NCBI RefSeq assembly: GCF_023217965.1
Contig: NZ_JALPSC010000002.1
Span: 1,667,356-1,731,355, forward strand
Source of the DNA: Prevotella sp. E13-27
GTDB lineage: Bacteria; Bacteroidota; Bacteroidia; Bacteroidales; Bacteroidaceae
Direction of reading: 5' to 3'
DNA: 64,000 nt
Below the pieces are notes generated by a model, which was given only the letters and a program-made list of their open reading frames with translations, was not told the DNA's origin and ran no database searches. Both the position numbers and the translations under genes were made by a program. Positions 45,394 through 54,263 of the stretch are shown in pieces. Numbering within the stretch: position 1 is the stretch's first letter; every line of letters starts with the position of its first letter.

Positions 45394-45483
45394 CGCTATT
45401 TAGAGCACATCGTTACTGGTCCTATGCGTTAAAGTGCACAATAAGAACCATCCCTTATGTGTCTGTGTGAGCAAGGTCTATTC
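45394..45483. other. 3' untranslated stretch of the fimbrial operon
   Basis: No ORF or clear motif between the last fimbrillin stop and the terminator. Confidence 0.4.
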
Positions 45484-46974
45484 TCAATTCTTCGGCACGA
45501 TGGTGCAGACGATGGTGGTTTGGGTCATGCCCATGCCCATAAAATCGCCGCTGAAAGAGACTGTGGAGGCAGGAGTGCCCGCCCAGGTCTTTGATGAGCC
45601 GCCACCGCTCCAGCCCGTGCCGGAAACATTGCAATCGGTGGTCGTCACAACAATCTTTGTGAAGTTGCCGAGGGTGGTAGAGAATGTTCCGCCGTCCATG
45701 AGGTTGCCGTCATGAGGGTCAATCATGCCTGCTGAGACGGTGACACCGTCTTTTGTGAAACTAGGATTCCAATCACTCCCCCAATCGCTCTGGTTGATGG
45801 TGACGGTGATGGTGGCGGGGGTCACGGTGACGGTGCAGTTGCCCTTAACACCGCTACCGTCGTTAGCCTCGGCATAGATAGTGACGGTGCCTTCGGCTAC
45901 GGCTGTCACCTTGCCGTCTTGGTCAACGGTGGCTTTCGATGCGTCACTCGTCTTCCATGTGTAGGTCTTGTCCGTGGCGTTGTCGGGAGCCACTGCGGTC
46001 ACGCTGAGGGTTTCGGTTGAGCCGACCTTGATTTCCGTCTCGGTCTTGTTGAGCGTGATGGCGGTGACGGGGACAGCTAATTCCTCCTCTGCCTGTCCTC
46101 CATTGAGTGTCTCGCCGGTGGTCCAGTCCTGTACGGTGACGCTTGCCACTTCAATCTTGTTCTTACCCACTACGAGGTTGAAGGTGTAGCTGTTGCCTGC
46201 CTCCAGTTCGGGGATGCCCTTCACGAGGAGGGTGTTGTATTCGCCGTCGGTCAGCTTGATGAAGCGGGCGCCGCTGTCACCATAGCCAGGCACTACGAGG
46301 GCGGTGTAGGTAGAGCCTTGACCACCGTTGCCCTGTGCGTATGGCTGGATTTCGGTGCTGCTGCCCGTGGGGTTGCCGTCGGCAATGCCGCTGGCTTCGC
46401 TGTAGATGCTTACGTTGCTGACAGTCTTCTCGTCGTCATCGTACTGGCTGCCGAAGCCGCTGATGCGGATGATGACGCGGGCCATCTTGCGCTCCAGCTG
46501 CATCTGGATGTCGCTGCCGCCCTCGGGACGGGAGATCACCTGCTGGCGGGTCATGTAGTCGGCGAGGGCAATTTTCTCCACGCTACTCTGGTCGGTGGGC
46601 ACGGTGAAGGTGGTCATCGACGTGCCGGTGGTTGCAGGATAGTAAGCCGAGAAGGTGAGCGTTTTCTGTGTCCAGAGGAGGAACTTGTTGGTCACTGCCT
46701 CAGTCCATGTCTGGTTCTCGGTCGACGTGCACTGGAAGAGGACGGCCTCTTGGTCGTTGGTGCTGACGCTGATTTGGTCGCCTTGGTTGAACTGGCGCTG
46801 CGTGTCGTCGGTGGCAACGGCGTTGCTACGGGTGGTCTGCAGCGAGCCTACTGAGACGTTGATGCCCACGGCATTGGCGGGACGGGCGACGGTGAAGTCG
46901 TCGTCGCTCTGGCAGCTGGCGAGGGTGCCCATGAGGGCGAGGGCTGCCATGGAAAGATATTTTGTTGCTTTCAT
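45484..46974 (-). CDS. Fimbrillin-family lipoprotein with BIG2 domain (probable tip or ancillary subunit)
   Basis: 496 aa, last gene of the fimbrial operon. Lipobox in MKATKYLSMAALALMGTLASC. Residues about 30-300 are a fimbrillin/Mfa-like domain (SVGSLQTTRSNA, LWTQKTLTFSAYYPATTGTS, MQLERKMARVIIRISGF, SYTFNLVVGKNKIEVASVTV then QDWTTGETLNGGQ). Residues about 305-395 form a bacterial Ig-like (BIG2) domain (PVTAITLNKTETEIKVGSTE, ASKATVDQDGKVTAVAEGTV). A C-terminal G/S/T-rich segment (about 395-496) resembles no domain I know. The Ig-like arm suggests an adhesive end or spacer. Confidence 0.85.
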   Translation of the reverse strand: MKATKYLSMAALALMGTLASCQSDDDFTVARPANAVGINVSVGSLQTTRSNAVATDDTQRQFNQGDQISVSTNDQEAVLFQCTSTENQTWTEAVTNKFLLWTQKTLTFSAYYPATTGTSMTTFTVPTDQSSVEKIALADYMTRQQVISRPEGGSDIQMQLERKMARVIIRISGFGSQYDDDEKTVSNVSIYSEASGIADGNPTGSSTEIQPYAQGNGGQGSTYTALVVPGYGDSGARFIKLTDGEYNTLLVKGIPELEAGNSYTFNLVVGKNKIEVASVTVQDWTTGETLNGGQAEEELAVPVTAITLNKTETEIKVGSTETLSVTAVAPDNATDKTYTWKTSDASKATVDQDGKVTAVAEGTVTIYAEANDGSGVKGNCTVTVTPATITVTINQSDWGSDWNPSFTKDGVTVSAGMIDPHDGNLMDGGTFSTTLGNFTKIVVTTTDCNVSGTGWSGGGSSKTWAGTPASTVSFSGDFMGMGMTQTTIVCTIVPKN

Positions 46975-47011
46975 ATTCTTATGCTATTTTAGTATTAATA
47001 AAGGTAGTTAA

Positions 47012-48025
47012 TTACTCTGTGCCGAGGTTGTCGCCGGGCTGGTCTTCCCATGAGCTGACGCTGAAGGCGCGGGCGGGAGCGGTCACGGTGTCATAGCCTA
47101 CGGTGAGGGGCAGCGTGTAGTGCTTGCCCTGCTCCAGGGTGATGGCCTCGGTGTTGGTCCATGAGAAGGAGCGCGTGCCAATCTTGAACGAGACGGTCAG
47201 GGCACCGGCGGCAATCTGCTGCGGCACTACAATGGCCTCGTAGGTGGCATGGCTGTGCATGTCGGCATCGGTGGCAGCGGTAAAGGCGCACTGGTTAGCG
47301 AGGATGTCGGCAGGGGTCGAAGCGGTGAAGGTCACGGTGCCGTAGTTCTCATTGGCAGTCTCCATGGCCTTGAACTGGTAGCCGGCGTTGGTGCCGCTGA
47401 TGGTGAACTCGGTAATGTCCGAGGCATTGTTCAGCTTCGGGTCATTCTTGTAGAACTCGTTGGCCAAGTCGAGCGTCACGTCGAGTTTGGTCAGGGCGTG
47501 GTAGAAGTTGATGACCAGCTTGCCGTTCTGCATCAGCGTCTGCTCCTGCGAGGGATTGCTGATGGTCTTGGTGGGCATGGTCAGCAGGTCCTCCTGCTTC
47601 ACCTTTGCCTCGGTGCTCTGGTCGGCAGCCACGGTGAGGTTGGCACCGACGATGAATTCATAGTCGCTGAATGTCTTGCCCTGCTTGTAAGCAGCGGTCA
47701 CGTCGATTCTCTGCTGGTCGTTCTGCCAGAGCATACGGTTCACGGGCCTCCACTCAGTGCCGTCGTACTGTACGGTATTGAAGTAGCTGTACTGAGCCGA
47801 TGTGGGGTTGACAATCTTCACCTGGAACTGCTGACCGTTCTGGTTCACGTCGCTGCCGGTGATGCTGGCGCGGGTGGTTACGGCCGTGGGGTCAACGAGG
47901 TTGGTGGTGAAGCGCATCACGCCGTCCTCGGGAAACTGCGAGACGAAGCTCTGCTCGTCGTCGCTGGAGCATGCCGTCAGCGCCATGGCTGCTGCGGCTG
48001 CGAAGAAAATGTTTTTGAATCTCAT
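47012..48025 (-). CDS. Fimbrillin-family lipoprotein
   Basis: 337 aa. Signal and lipobox MRFKNIFFAAAAAMALTAC, then SSDDE. Fimbrillin pattern: early arginine in VTTRASITGSD (a possible Rgp-like processing point), EWRPVNRMLWQNDQQRIDVT for strand formation, KLVINFYHALTKLDVTLDLA, and TLEQGKHYTLPLTVGYDTVT near the end. Likely a structural subunit of fimbriae exported as a lipoprotein and polymerised by donor-strand exchange, as in FimA/Mfa1 systems. Fourth gene after the OmpA-type gene in order of transcription (OmpA, Mfa2-like, fimbrillin, this one). Confidence 0.85.
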   Translation of the reverse strand: MRFKNIFFAAAAAMALTACSSDDEQSFVSQFPEDGVMRFTTNLVDPTAVTTRASITGSDVNQNGQQFQVKIVNPTSAQYSYFNTVQYDGTEWRPVNRMLWQNDQQRIDVTAAYKQGKTFSDYEFIVGANLTVAADQSTEAKVKQEDLLTMPTKTISNPSQEQTLMQNGKLVINFYHALTKLDVTLDLANEFYKNDPKLNNASDITEFTISGTNAGYQFKAMETANENYGTVTFTASTPADILANQCAFTAATDADMHSHATYEAIVVPQQIAAGALTVSFKIGTRSFSWTNTEAITLEQGKHYTLPLTVGYDTVTAPARAFSVSSWEDQPGDNLGTE

Positions 48026-48067
48026 AATACTTTAATTTGATTTGATTATAAATAATGAAATAAAATG

Positions 48068-48961
48068 TTACTGCAATGCCTGACCACCGCTGATGGTAGA
48101 GCCTTCGGTCCAGTCGTTGATGCTCACCTCGCCGAGCTCAATCTTGTTGCGGCCAACGATGAGGTTGACGATGGTATATTTGCCGGCCTCGAGGGGGATG
48201 TCCTCAGCGTGGGTATAGACGTAGGCTTGGCCACCGATGGTGAGCGTGACGGTGCGGAAGCCCGTCTGCGGAATCATCAGGCCGCTGAAACTGCGGGCAT
48301 AGCCCTCGGCAGCATCCTTGGCAGTGAGGGCGACAGCGTCCTGCTCACCGGCAGCGTAGGTCTTAGCCAGATAGTCGATGGTGCAGGTCTTGGCTGCCGT
48401 AGCCTCGCAGGAAGTCACCTCGGGGGCAGCGTCCCACTGGTTACGGAAGTTCATGTTGACGTAGAGCTTCGCCATGGCGTGGTCGAAGGTCAGCGAGACG
48501 GGGTTCTGCGTGGCAGTGAGTCCGCTCGTTTGGCGGGCCACGAGCAGGTCGCTCTGCTCATAGTCGGTGTTATCCACAGTGTAGGGGTCGGCCGTGAAGT
48601 CGGTCACCGTGCGTGCCGGATAGATACCGAGGAAGTAATGGGGTGTCACCATGTCGGCCCAGAGCATGGGCGTGGCGGGCGTCCACGTGCCGTCGGCACC
48701 GAGGGTGTTTACTACGCCGTTGACCACTTTGTCGGCAGCAACGGCCGTGGCCGAGCCCGTCCAGGCGTAGATGCTAACACCATCGCCAGCATCGAACACA
48801 GTGGTATTGCCCGTCGTCGTGGCGCGGGTCATCTGGCCGATGCTCGCCTCGATGGTGATGTTCTTGGCGGCTTGCTGCTGGGCAGAAGTCGCATCATCGC
48901 TGCTGCACGCTGCGGTCAATAGACCGAGGGCAGCCAGGGGGATGAATCTGAGTTTTTTCAT
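48068..48961 (-). CDS. Fimbrillin-family lipoprotein
   Basis: 297 aa from the ATG at 48961 (MKKLRFIPLAALGLLTAAC); an upstream in-frame ATG at 48988 would add MYHNKNNNK before the signal and is less likely. Features: TIEASIGQMTRATTTGNTTV, DGVSIYAWTGSATAVAADKV, PVSLTFDHAMAKLYVNMNFR, GKYTIVNLIVGRNKIELGEV and SINDWTEGSTISGGQAL. This GRNKIE ... DWTEG ending is shared with the BIG2-containing subunit, so the two are paralogues. Probable fimbrial shaft or accessory subunit. Confidence 0.85.
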   Translation of the reverse strand: MKKLRFIPLAALGLLTAACSSDDATSAQQQAAKNITIEASIGQMTRATTTGNTTVFDAGDGVSIYAWTGSATAVAADKVVNGVVNTLGADGTWTPATPMLWADMVTPHYFLGIYPARTVTDFTADPYTVDNTDYEQSDLLVARQTSGLTATQNPVSLTFDHAMAKLYVNMNFRNQWDAAPEVTSCEATAAKTCTIDYLAKTYAAGEQDAVALTAKDAAEGYARSFSGLMIPQTGFRTVTLTIGGQAYVYTHAEDIPLEAGKYTIVNLIVGRNKIELGEVSINDWTEGSTISGGQALQ

Positions 48962-48994
48962 CTTGTTGTTGTTTTTATTGTGATACATTGTTTA

Positions 48995-49939
48995 TTATTT
49001 ATTGGTGGGATTCAGAATTTCACCGCTGATGGTCCAGCCCTCCTGCCAGTCGCTGATGGTCATGGCCTCGAAGCGCATGTAGGGAGCGAGGGCGGCATAC
49101 TGGAAATCGAGCGTGTAGTAACGGCCCAATTCCATGCGGGGACAGTCGGCGGTAGAGACGAGCACATTGCCGTCGGCCTCGGTGGTGGTGATGCGCAGCA
49201 GCGAACGGCTCTCGCCAGCGGCGGTGGGCATCAGACGCTTGCCGTCCAGACGGAGCGTGGTGGCTTCGTCGGCAGCAGGCGTGAGCAGACCGAAGTCGGC
49301 CTTGGTCTCAGCCTGCTGGATGACACCATAGCGCCCATTGGCATCCTTCTCAGTGAGCAGGACACTCTCGGTCACCTGCTCTACGGCCACTGCAACCTTC
49401 GTACCGGCAGGCACGCCCGTCACGTTGATGGTGAGCGTGGGCAGCAGGCGCTGGAGTTTGAATTCGGCCACGGTAATCTCGTCCTCGCGGATGGTGACGT
49501 GGGTCACGGCATACCACGACTGGCGGGGCGACGAGGCGGGGGCTTTCAGCGAGACGCTGGTGGACACGAGCATGTTCTCGCTGGGTGCGCCCGTGGCGGT
49601 GAGGACATAGCCGGATGGCTCGTCCATGTCGGCAGTGACGAGGATGTCGTACTCGCCGGCGGGCAACTGCTGCAGCCAGTCGGCACTCTCCTCAATCGAG
49701 GAGAACGAGCGGGCTTGGCTCACGCCGTTAGCACCCTGCACCTGGAACGAGAGGGCGTTGACGGAGCCAATGGCAGCGGCATCGGCCTCGTCTTCCCACA
49801 AGAGTTGCGGAGCGACATAGCCTACGGGCTTGCCATCGAACTCGTTGGGAGTAAACTCATGCTTGTCGTGATAGCAGGCGGTGAGCAGCATCATGGCTGT
49901 CAGCGCCATAAATATAGTTTTCATTTTCATACGCATCAC
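48995..49939 (-). CDS. Mfa2/FimB-like fimbrial lipoprotein (anchor or assembly)
   Basis: 314 aa. Signal and lipobox MKTIFMALTAMMLLTAC, then YHDKHEFTPNEF. Two beta domains: SFSSIEESADWLQQLPAGEY then DILVTADMDEP, and TLTINVTGVPAGTKVAVAVE with ELGRYYTLDFQYAALAPYMR near the end. The layout and position just after the OmpA-type gene fit the FimB/Mfa2 type that anchors fimbriae and limits their length, or a DUF5119-like relative; the subfamily is uncertain. It directly follows the OmpA-type gene with no gap. Confidence 0.75.
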   Translation of the reverse strand: MMRMKMKTIFMALTAMMLLTACYHDKHEFTPNEFDGKPVGYVAPQLLWEDEADAAAIGSVNALSFQVQGANGVSQARSFSSIEESADWLQQLPAGEYDILVTADMDEPSGYVLTATGAPSENMLVSTSVSLKAPASSPRQSWYAVTHVTIREDEITVAEFKLQRLLPTLTINVTGVPAGTKVAVAVEQVTESVLLTEKDANGRYGVIQQAETKADFGLLTPAADEATTLRLDGKRLMPTAAGESRSLLRITTTEADGNVLVSTADCPRMELGRYYTLDFQYAALAPYMRFEAMTISDWQEGWTISGEILNPTNK

Positions 49940-51172
49940 TTATTTCTTGTCGTTGATAATCAGTTCTACGCGGCGAGCATCCTTGCTGGTCGAGGCCTTG
50001 CGGTCGATGCCCTTGCCCCTTACGGGCTTCAGACGGGCGGCGCTGATGCCTTTAGCCACAAGCTGACGCTTCACGCTGTTGGCGCGACGCTGCGAGAGCT
50101 TGCGGTTGTACTGCTTGCTGCCGATGTTGGAGGCGTGGCCGATGATGCTCAGCGATACGTCGGGCTGCGCCTTCATCATGTCGGCTACGGCATCGAGCTT
50201 CGCTGCCTCGTCGGCAGAGAGACGGCTGCTGTTGTTGGCGAAGTAGATGACGGGCAGGTTGGCAGTTACAGCCTCAGGCTTCTTCTCCGCCACGGCAGCG
50301 GTCTCTACTGCGGGCTGCGGCTTCTCCACAACAGGAGCAGGCTTCTCTTCCACCACAGGCTTCTCCTGAACCACGGGCTGCGGTTCTTCCACAATGGGCT
50401 GCGGCTCCACTATAGAAGCCCCCTCGGGGGCAGTATGGGGGGCCACTCTCTTACCAAAGTGGTACGACACTTTCAGGCCAGCCTCGTAGATGAGGTTGCT
50501 CTTGTGCTCATACTTAGGAATGTTGTCGAAGCGGTCGCCCGTCAGGCAGGTGATGCCGCCGTAGAGTTGCAGGCCAACGTTCTTGGCCACTCGGTAGCCC
50601 ACGGCAGCCTGACCGCCCAGACCGAGGTGCCACTGGCGGTCGAACTCCTGCTCGTAGCCCGTGGCGAGATGCTTGGTGCGTGTGGTGACGGCTGAGACTT
50701 GAGGGGAGAGTGTGACAGACCAGCGTGTCGTCGGCTTGGTCAGCAGCGACAGTACGTCGAAGTTGGCCTGCAGCCCGAAGCGCATCCACTGGGTCTTGGC
50801 TTCGAGGTCGCGATAGTAGTTGCCCTGCTTGCCAAGGACGGGCGCAAAGGTGTACTCGCCGTCGGTAGCGAGCCAGAATGGATCGCAGTCGAGCGACGTC
50901 TGCTTCTGTCCGCCCATCGTGGCGAGGGCTTCAACTGATAACAAGCGGCTGAACTGATAGCCGCCGAAGACACCGAACTGAGCACCGACATGGGTCTTGC
51001 TCTCGGTGATGCTGCGGAAGGTGGCCTGACCGAAGGAGGTGCCGCCGCTCAGCCCTGCGTACCAGCCACGCTCGTAGTCGCGCTGAGAACTGTCTTGTGC
51101 CGAGGCAGTCTGCACCCCTGCGGCCAGCATCGCCAGCAGCATGAGGATTGAAATAGATAAATGTTTCATCAT
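49940..51172 (-). CDS. OmpA-family outer membrane protein of the fimbrial operon
   Basis: 410 aa. Signal peptide MMKHLSISILMLLAMLAAGV...ASA. An outer membrane beta-barrel (about 30-235) ends LIYEAGLKVSYHFGK. Then comes a proline/valine/glutamate repeat linker (EEPQPVVQEKPVVEEKPAPV). The C-terminal OmpA domain (about 305-410) has VIYFANNSSRLSADEA, IIGHASNIGSKQYNRKLSQR and RRVELIIND. A GC-rich repeat insertion (APHTAPEGAS) lies at the barrel/linker junction. It may couple the fimbrial base to peptidoglycan. First subunit gene in the operon. Confidence 0.87.
   Translation of the reverse strand: MMKHLSISILMLLAMLAAGVQTASAQDSSQRDYERGWYAGLSGGTSFGQATFRSITESKTHVGAQFGVFGGYQFSRLLSVEALATMGGQKQTSLDCDPFWLATDGEYTFAPVLGKQGNYYRDLEAKTQWMRFGLQANFDVLSLLTKPTTRWSVTLSPQVSAVTTRTKHLATGYEQEFDRQWHLGLGGQAAVGYRVAKNVGLQLYGGITCLTGDRFDNIPKYEHKSNLIYEAGLKVSYHFGKRVAPHTAPEGASIVEPQPIVEEPQPVVQEKPVVEEKPAPVVEKPQPAVETAAVAEKKPEAVTANLPVIYFANNSSRLSADEAAKLDAVADMMKAQPDVSLSIIGHASNIGSKQYNRKLSQRRANSVKRQLVAKGISAARLKPVRGKGIDRKASTSKDARRVELIINDKK
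50405..50450. repeat. GC-rich interspersed repeat inside the fimbrial OmpA gene
   Basis: CCCCCTCGGGGGCAGTATGG palindromic C/G-run motif, translated in frame as APHTAPEGAS. Confidence 0.5.
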
Positions 51173-51238
51173 TCGTATTGTTGTTTTGAATTGAAATTGT
51201 TAATAATATAATGTGTCAGACTGGTTTCCGTTGATTCC

Positions 51239-52012
51239 TTACGCTTCGTCCTTCAGTTCCTGTAGCGTCTCCACGCGCCATAGGAGGAAGCCGACGATGA
51301 CAAGCGTGACAATCTGCGACAGATACTCGCGCAAAAGTTCGCCGCCGTTGCTGGTGTAAACCTCGTAGACCACGAAGAGGCCGACGGCGAAGACGAGGCT
51401 TTGCCACACCTCCTTATGTTCCAGGTTGGCGTAGTTGTCGCGCAGCCAGCGGCCATAGTGCCGCAGCGCCAGGGCGTAATAGATGATGAAGCCAGCGATG
51501 AGGGCCAACTGGCAGTAGCCCAGTACGTCGTAGCCCCAGAACTCGTCGCGCCCGGCGATGCCCATCACAGCTGTCACCACCACCGCCGACACCTCGGCCA
51601 CGAGCCACGGCCAAAGTGGTCGGCGCCGGTCTTGCAGCATAGCGAGCAGCACCGCCATCGTGAGCGGCACGAGCGTCACGTGGTCGAGCGCGATGGCTAT
51701 GATATTGCGCACCAGTCTGTCATCGGTCAGCCATATCTGGCCGAGGGCGTACCACCACACGTGGCTGCCCACGATGGCCGCCATCAGTGCCGCCGTCCAC
51801 CGTCTGAGCCTGAGGCTCGACCTGACCCCGGAGCCCAAGCGCAGCGGCCCGTTCGGAGTCTCAATCGTCTTCACACTCTCCGGCCCCTTTTCCTGCATGA
51901 ATGCGTTGCCCCGACGGCAGAGCAGATACACACAGGCCAACAGCGCAGCGAACGCCGCCACGCAGTAAAGGGCGATGAAAATCACGTCTTGCAGTCCTTC
52001 GTATTCGTACAT
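51239..52012 (-). CDS. Multi-pass membrane protein, HTH-less paralogue of the AraC-linked sensor
   Basis: 257 aa with about seven TM helices (DVIFIALYCVAAFAALLACV, HVTLVPLTMAVLLAML, LALIAGFIIYYALALR, SLVFAVGLFVVYEVY, IVTLVIVGFLLW). It shares block after block with the N-terminal half of the downstream-in-map, upstream-in-operon protein (52197-53444): LRRWTAALMAAIVGSHVWWY, AMLQDRRRPLWPW, RHYGRWLRDNYANLEHKEVW and FLLWRVETLQEL. It stops there, at KDEA, without the AraC domain. Likely a sensor partner or competitor of the full-length regulator. Four operator-like repeats lie upstream. No named family recognised. Confidence 0.75.
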   Translation of the reverse strand: MYEYEGLQDVIFIALYCVAAFAALLACVYLLCRRGNAFMQEKGPESVKTIETPNGPLRLGSGVRSSLRLRRWTAALMAAIVGSHVWWYALGQIWLTDDRLVRNIIAIALDHVTLVPLTMAVLLAMLQDRRRPLWPWLVAEVSAVVVTAVMGIAGRDEFWGYDVLGYCQLALIAGFIIYYALALRHYGRWLRDNYANLEHKEVWQSLVFAVGLFVVYEVYTSNGGELLREYLSQIVTLVIVGFLLWRVETLQELKDEA

Positions 52013-52101
52013 AAATCGGTAGGTTGTTTGCCAAATTTGGACGCGAAGTTACAAAAAAATCTCAACCCGCCCCGCGCCCAAATCGCCTGCCCGAAAAGTT
52101 T

Positions 52102-52175
52102 TGTAAATTTGTCTACCAGATTTTTACGATTTGTCCACTTTTTACGATTTGTCCAGTCGAAATTGTAAATTTGTC
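52102..52175. promoter_or_regulatory. Four operator-like direct repeats upstream of the membrane-protein/fimbrial genes
   Basis: TGTAAATTTGTC, TTACGATTTGTC, TTACGATTTGTC and TGTAAATTTGTC end at 52113, 52135, 52153 and 52175, spaced 22, 18 and 22 bp. Direct repeats about two helical turns apart suit an AraC-type dimer or LytTR protein. The segment lies between the two membrane-protein genes; an imperfect -7 box (TAACTTCG on the minus strand, 52044-52051) is downstream. Confidence 0.6.
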
Positions 52176-52196
52176 CAGTCCGTGCAGTTGTTCAAC

Positions 52197-53440
52197 CTAC
52201 ATTATTACCCCCCCCGTTTCGCGCATCCACGTCGAGACGCTCTGGCCTGTGCGCAGCATGAACGCACGGCTGAAGGTGCGGTAAGTGCTGAAGCCGCTCT
52301 CCTCGGCCAGTTGCTGGGCGACGATGGGTTGGCCGGCCTTGGCAGCCTCCTGACAACGGCTGACGAAATAGTTGATGCGCAGGTTGTTGATATAGGTGTT
52401 GTAGGTGATGCTCTGGCGGGAGAAATACTGGCTCAGATATGAGCGGTTTGTGCCGATGGCCGATGCCAGTTGCGGCAGGGTGAGGTCGGGCTGCAAGTAA
52501 AGTTGCGTGTCGGCGCAGTGCTTTTTCAGCAACTGCTCAATTTGGTCGAGGTCGATGCTGACGAGAGACTCGCCACCAGACCCGCCCTGTGAGGGAGCGG
52601 GGGCTATAGACTTTTCTTCTATAATTTCAGTTTCGTCAGTAGTGGTTTTACGCTCCAGTTCTTCAGCGGAAGGACTAACTACGCTCATCCCTACAGGGAG
52701 GGGCTGGGGTTGGGGCTGGTTTTCTTGCTCCTCCAACTGCGGCAACGTCTCCACACGCCACAACAGCAGACCGAAGAGCACGAAGTCGGCAATGCGGATG
52801 AGGAAGAACGACGGGTCGTCGGCAGCGAATCCATAGACCACGACGAGCAGCAGAAGCAACAGCAGAAGCGTATGGCTGAGCCACACCTCCTTGTGCTCCA
52901 GGTCGGCATAGTTGTCGAGCAGCCACCGCCCGTATTGCCTGACGGCGAACACCATATATACGGTAAAGGCAACATAGGCCACCAGTGAATAGACGAGGGC
53001 AGGGACGAGGAATTGTCTGGTGGGGAAAGCCATCTGCAACACACCGAGCACGGCAATGGGAATCGAGGCCACGGCAACGGGCCACACGGGGCGGCGACGG
53101 TCCTGCAGCATGGCGAGCAGCGTACCAGCAAGGGTGATGAGCAGCGACACGCAGTCGAGCACTTCGCCCATGACATAGCCCGGGGAATAGTCCGTGCCAT
53201 ACATCAACTGGTTGTCACGGAAATAGAGGTAGAGGAGGAACCACCACGCATGGCCCAGCGCTCCCGCAGCATAGAACGCTGCCGCCCAGCGGCGCAGGCG
53301 CACAGGCGGCATGGTGCCTGGCGAGATGACGTTCACACGGCTCAGTAGCAGGTAGAGGCACAGCACGACGCACAGGGTCGCCGCTCCGCCGTAGAGCATG
53401 AAGTACAATATAGACTGTGGTGATGTATGTTCGAGCAGAT

Positions 53441-53444
<4 letters not shown>
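52197..53444 (-). CDS. Multi-pass membrane sensor fused to an AraC-type DNA-binding domain
   Basis: 415 aa. About seven TM helices (ILYFMLYGGAATLCVVLCLY, CVSLLITLAGTLLAML, ALVYSLVAYVAFTVYMVFAV, LLLLLLLLVVVYGFA, IADFVLFGLLLW) fill residues 1-225. The linker (225-300) contains two repeat-derived peptides (PQPQPLPVGM; IAPAPSQGGSGGE). The C-terminus (300-415) is an AraC domain: LTLPQLASAIGTNRSYLSQY, INNLRINYFVSRCQEAA, LAEESGFSTYRTFSRAFMLR, TGQSVSTWM. It would sense a membrane-borne or external cue and act at DNA from the membrane. Its ATG overlaps the stop of a small ORF containing the (GA)n tract. Expected regulator of the fimbrial operon. Confidence 0.85.
52570..52715. repeat. Two GC-rich interspersed repeats in the AraC-sensor linker
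   Basis: CCGCCCTGTGAGGGAGCGGG (near 52578) and CAGGGAGGGGCTGGGGTTGG (near 52693), translated in frame as APAPSQGGSGG and PQPQPLPVG. Confidence 0.5.
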
Positions 53445-53659
<215 letters not shown>

Positions 53660-53824
53660 GGAAATCGGTCATTCTTTTCACTGCGTTGGCATTATTTAAC
53701 TCTCTGCGGGGCATGGGGATTACTCTGCTGGGGTTTTCGGTACCTTGTAAAATGATTAGTCTTCGTCCAAGTCGTTAAGGTCGAAGGACGGCATATGTTT
53801 GCCTGAACTCGTCGAAACTCATGG
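53660..53824. other. Non-coding or degenerate stretch
   Basis: After the 51-aa gene the minus strand shows MSFDEFRQTYAVLRP then a stop, and in another frame MPSFDLNDLDED then a stop. These look like the two ends of a small gene with an internal deletion. No intact ORF. Confidence 0.35.
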
Positions 53825-53980
53825 TTACATAAAGTCGCAAACACTCTTTACTGCTTCGTAAGCAGCATTGATTCGTGTACGTTCCTCCATAGAGATACGC
53901 CGCCGCTCCTGCATCCGTGCCTCAAAACGTCGTGCATCCTCACCGTAGAGGATGGGGGTTTCTTTGATTGGTCTTGCCAT
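53825..53980 (-). CDS. Small basic/acidic protein, possible antitoxin-like
   Basis: 51 aa: MARPIKETPILYGEDARRFE, then ARMQERRRISMEERTRINAA and YEAVKSVCDFM. Highly charged and helical, no TM. I recall similar 'MARPIxxTPxLxGxDARRF' small proteins in Bacteroidales, often next to a short partner gene, which suggests a toxin-antitoxin arrangement, but that is from memory and unproven. The presumed downstream partner is degenerate here (53660-53824). Confidence 0.65.
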   Translation of the reverse strand: MARPIKETPILYGEDARRFEARMQERRRISMEERTRINAAYEAVKSVCDFM

Positions 53981-54263
53981 AAATAAATACGTATTTAACA
54001 TTGAATATTCGGGTGTAAAAGTACAAAAAATAATTCAAATTACCGCAGGAATTCTCCTAAATTATTGATGAAAGGGGGCATTTCTTGACCTCTTGACCTC
54101 TGTGTCCCCCTCATCATCCATAACAGTCACGGTTGTCATGATGTCACCATCGTGAACTTCAAGAATTTCTTGTGGGTCTGTCCGCAACTGTATGGATGGA
54201 AGGGAAAGGGAAGACAGAATTGTTGCAACAAGTCAAAGAGCGCCTTTTTGAAATAGCAAGTCA
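53981..54263. other. Gap with possible degenerate coding sequence
   Basis: On the minus strand a frame without a start reads LPSIQLRTDPQEILEVHDGD then IMTTVTVMDDEGDTEVKRSR before a stop near 54064. It may be another remnant. CTTGACCTCTTGACCTC at 54084 is a short tandem repeat. Nothing intact. Confidence 0.3.

Noticed and set aside
47249..48922. Two plus-strand ORFs of 263 and 285 codons over the fimbrillin genes
   Set aside because: Antisense shadows of the fimbrillin frames with the same G/V/L/D-rich composition; no start context or domain.
48980..50695. 571-codon plus-strand ORF opposite the fimbrial lipoprotein and OmpA genes
   Set aside because: It is antisense to two genes with clear signal peptides and domains; long antisense frames are expected in G+C-rich DNA, and its translation is low-complexity H/G/L/V without any motif.
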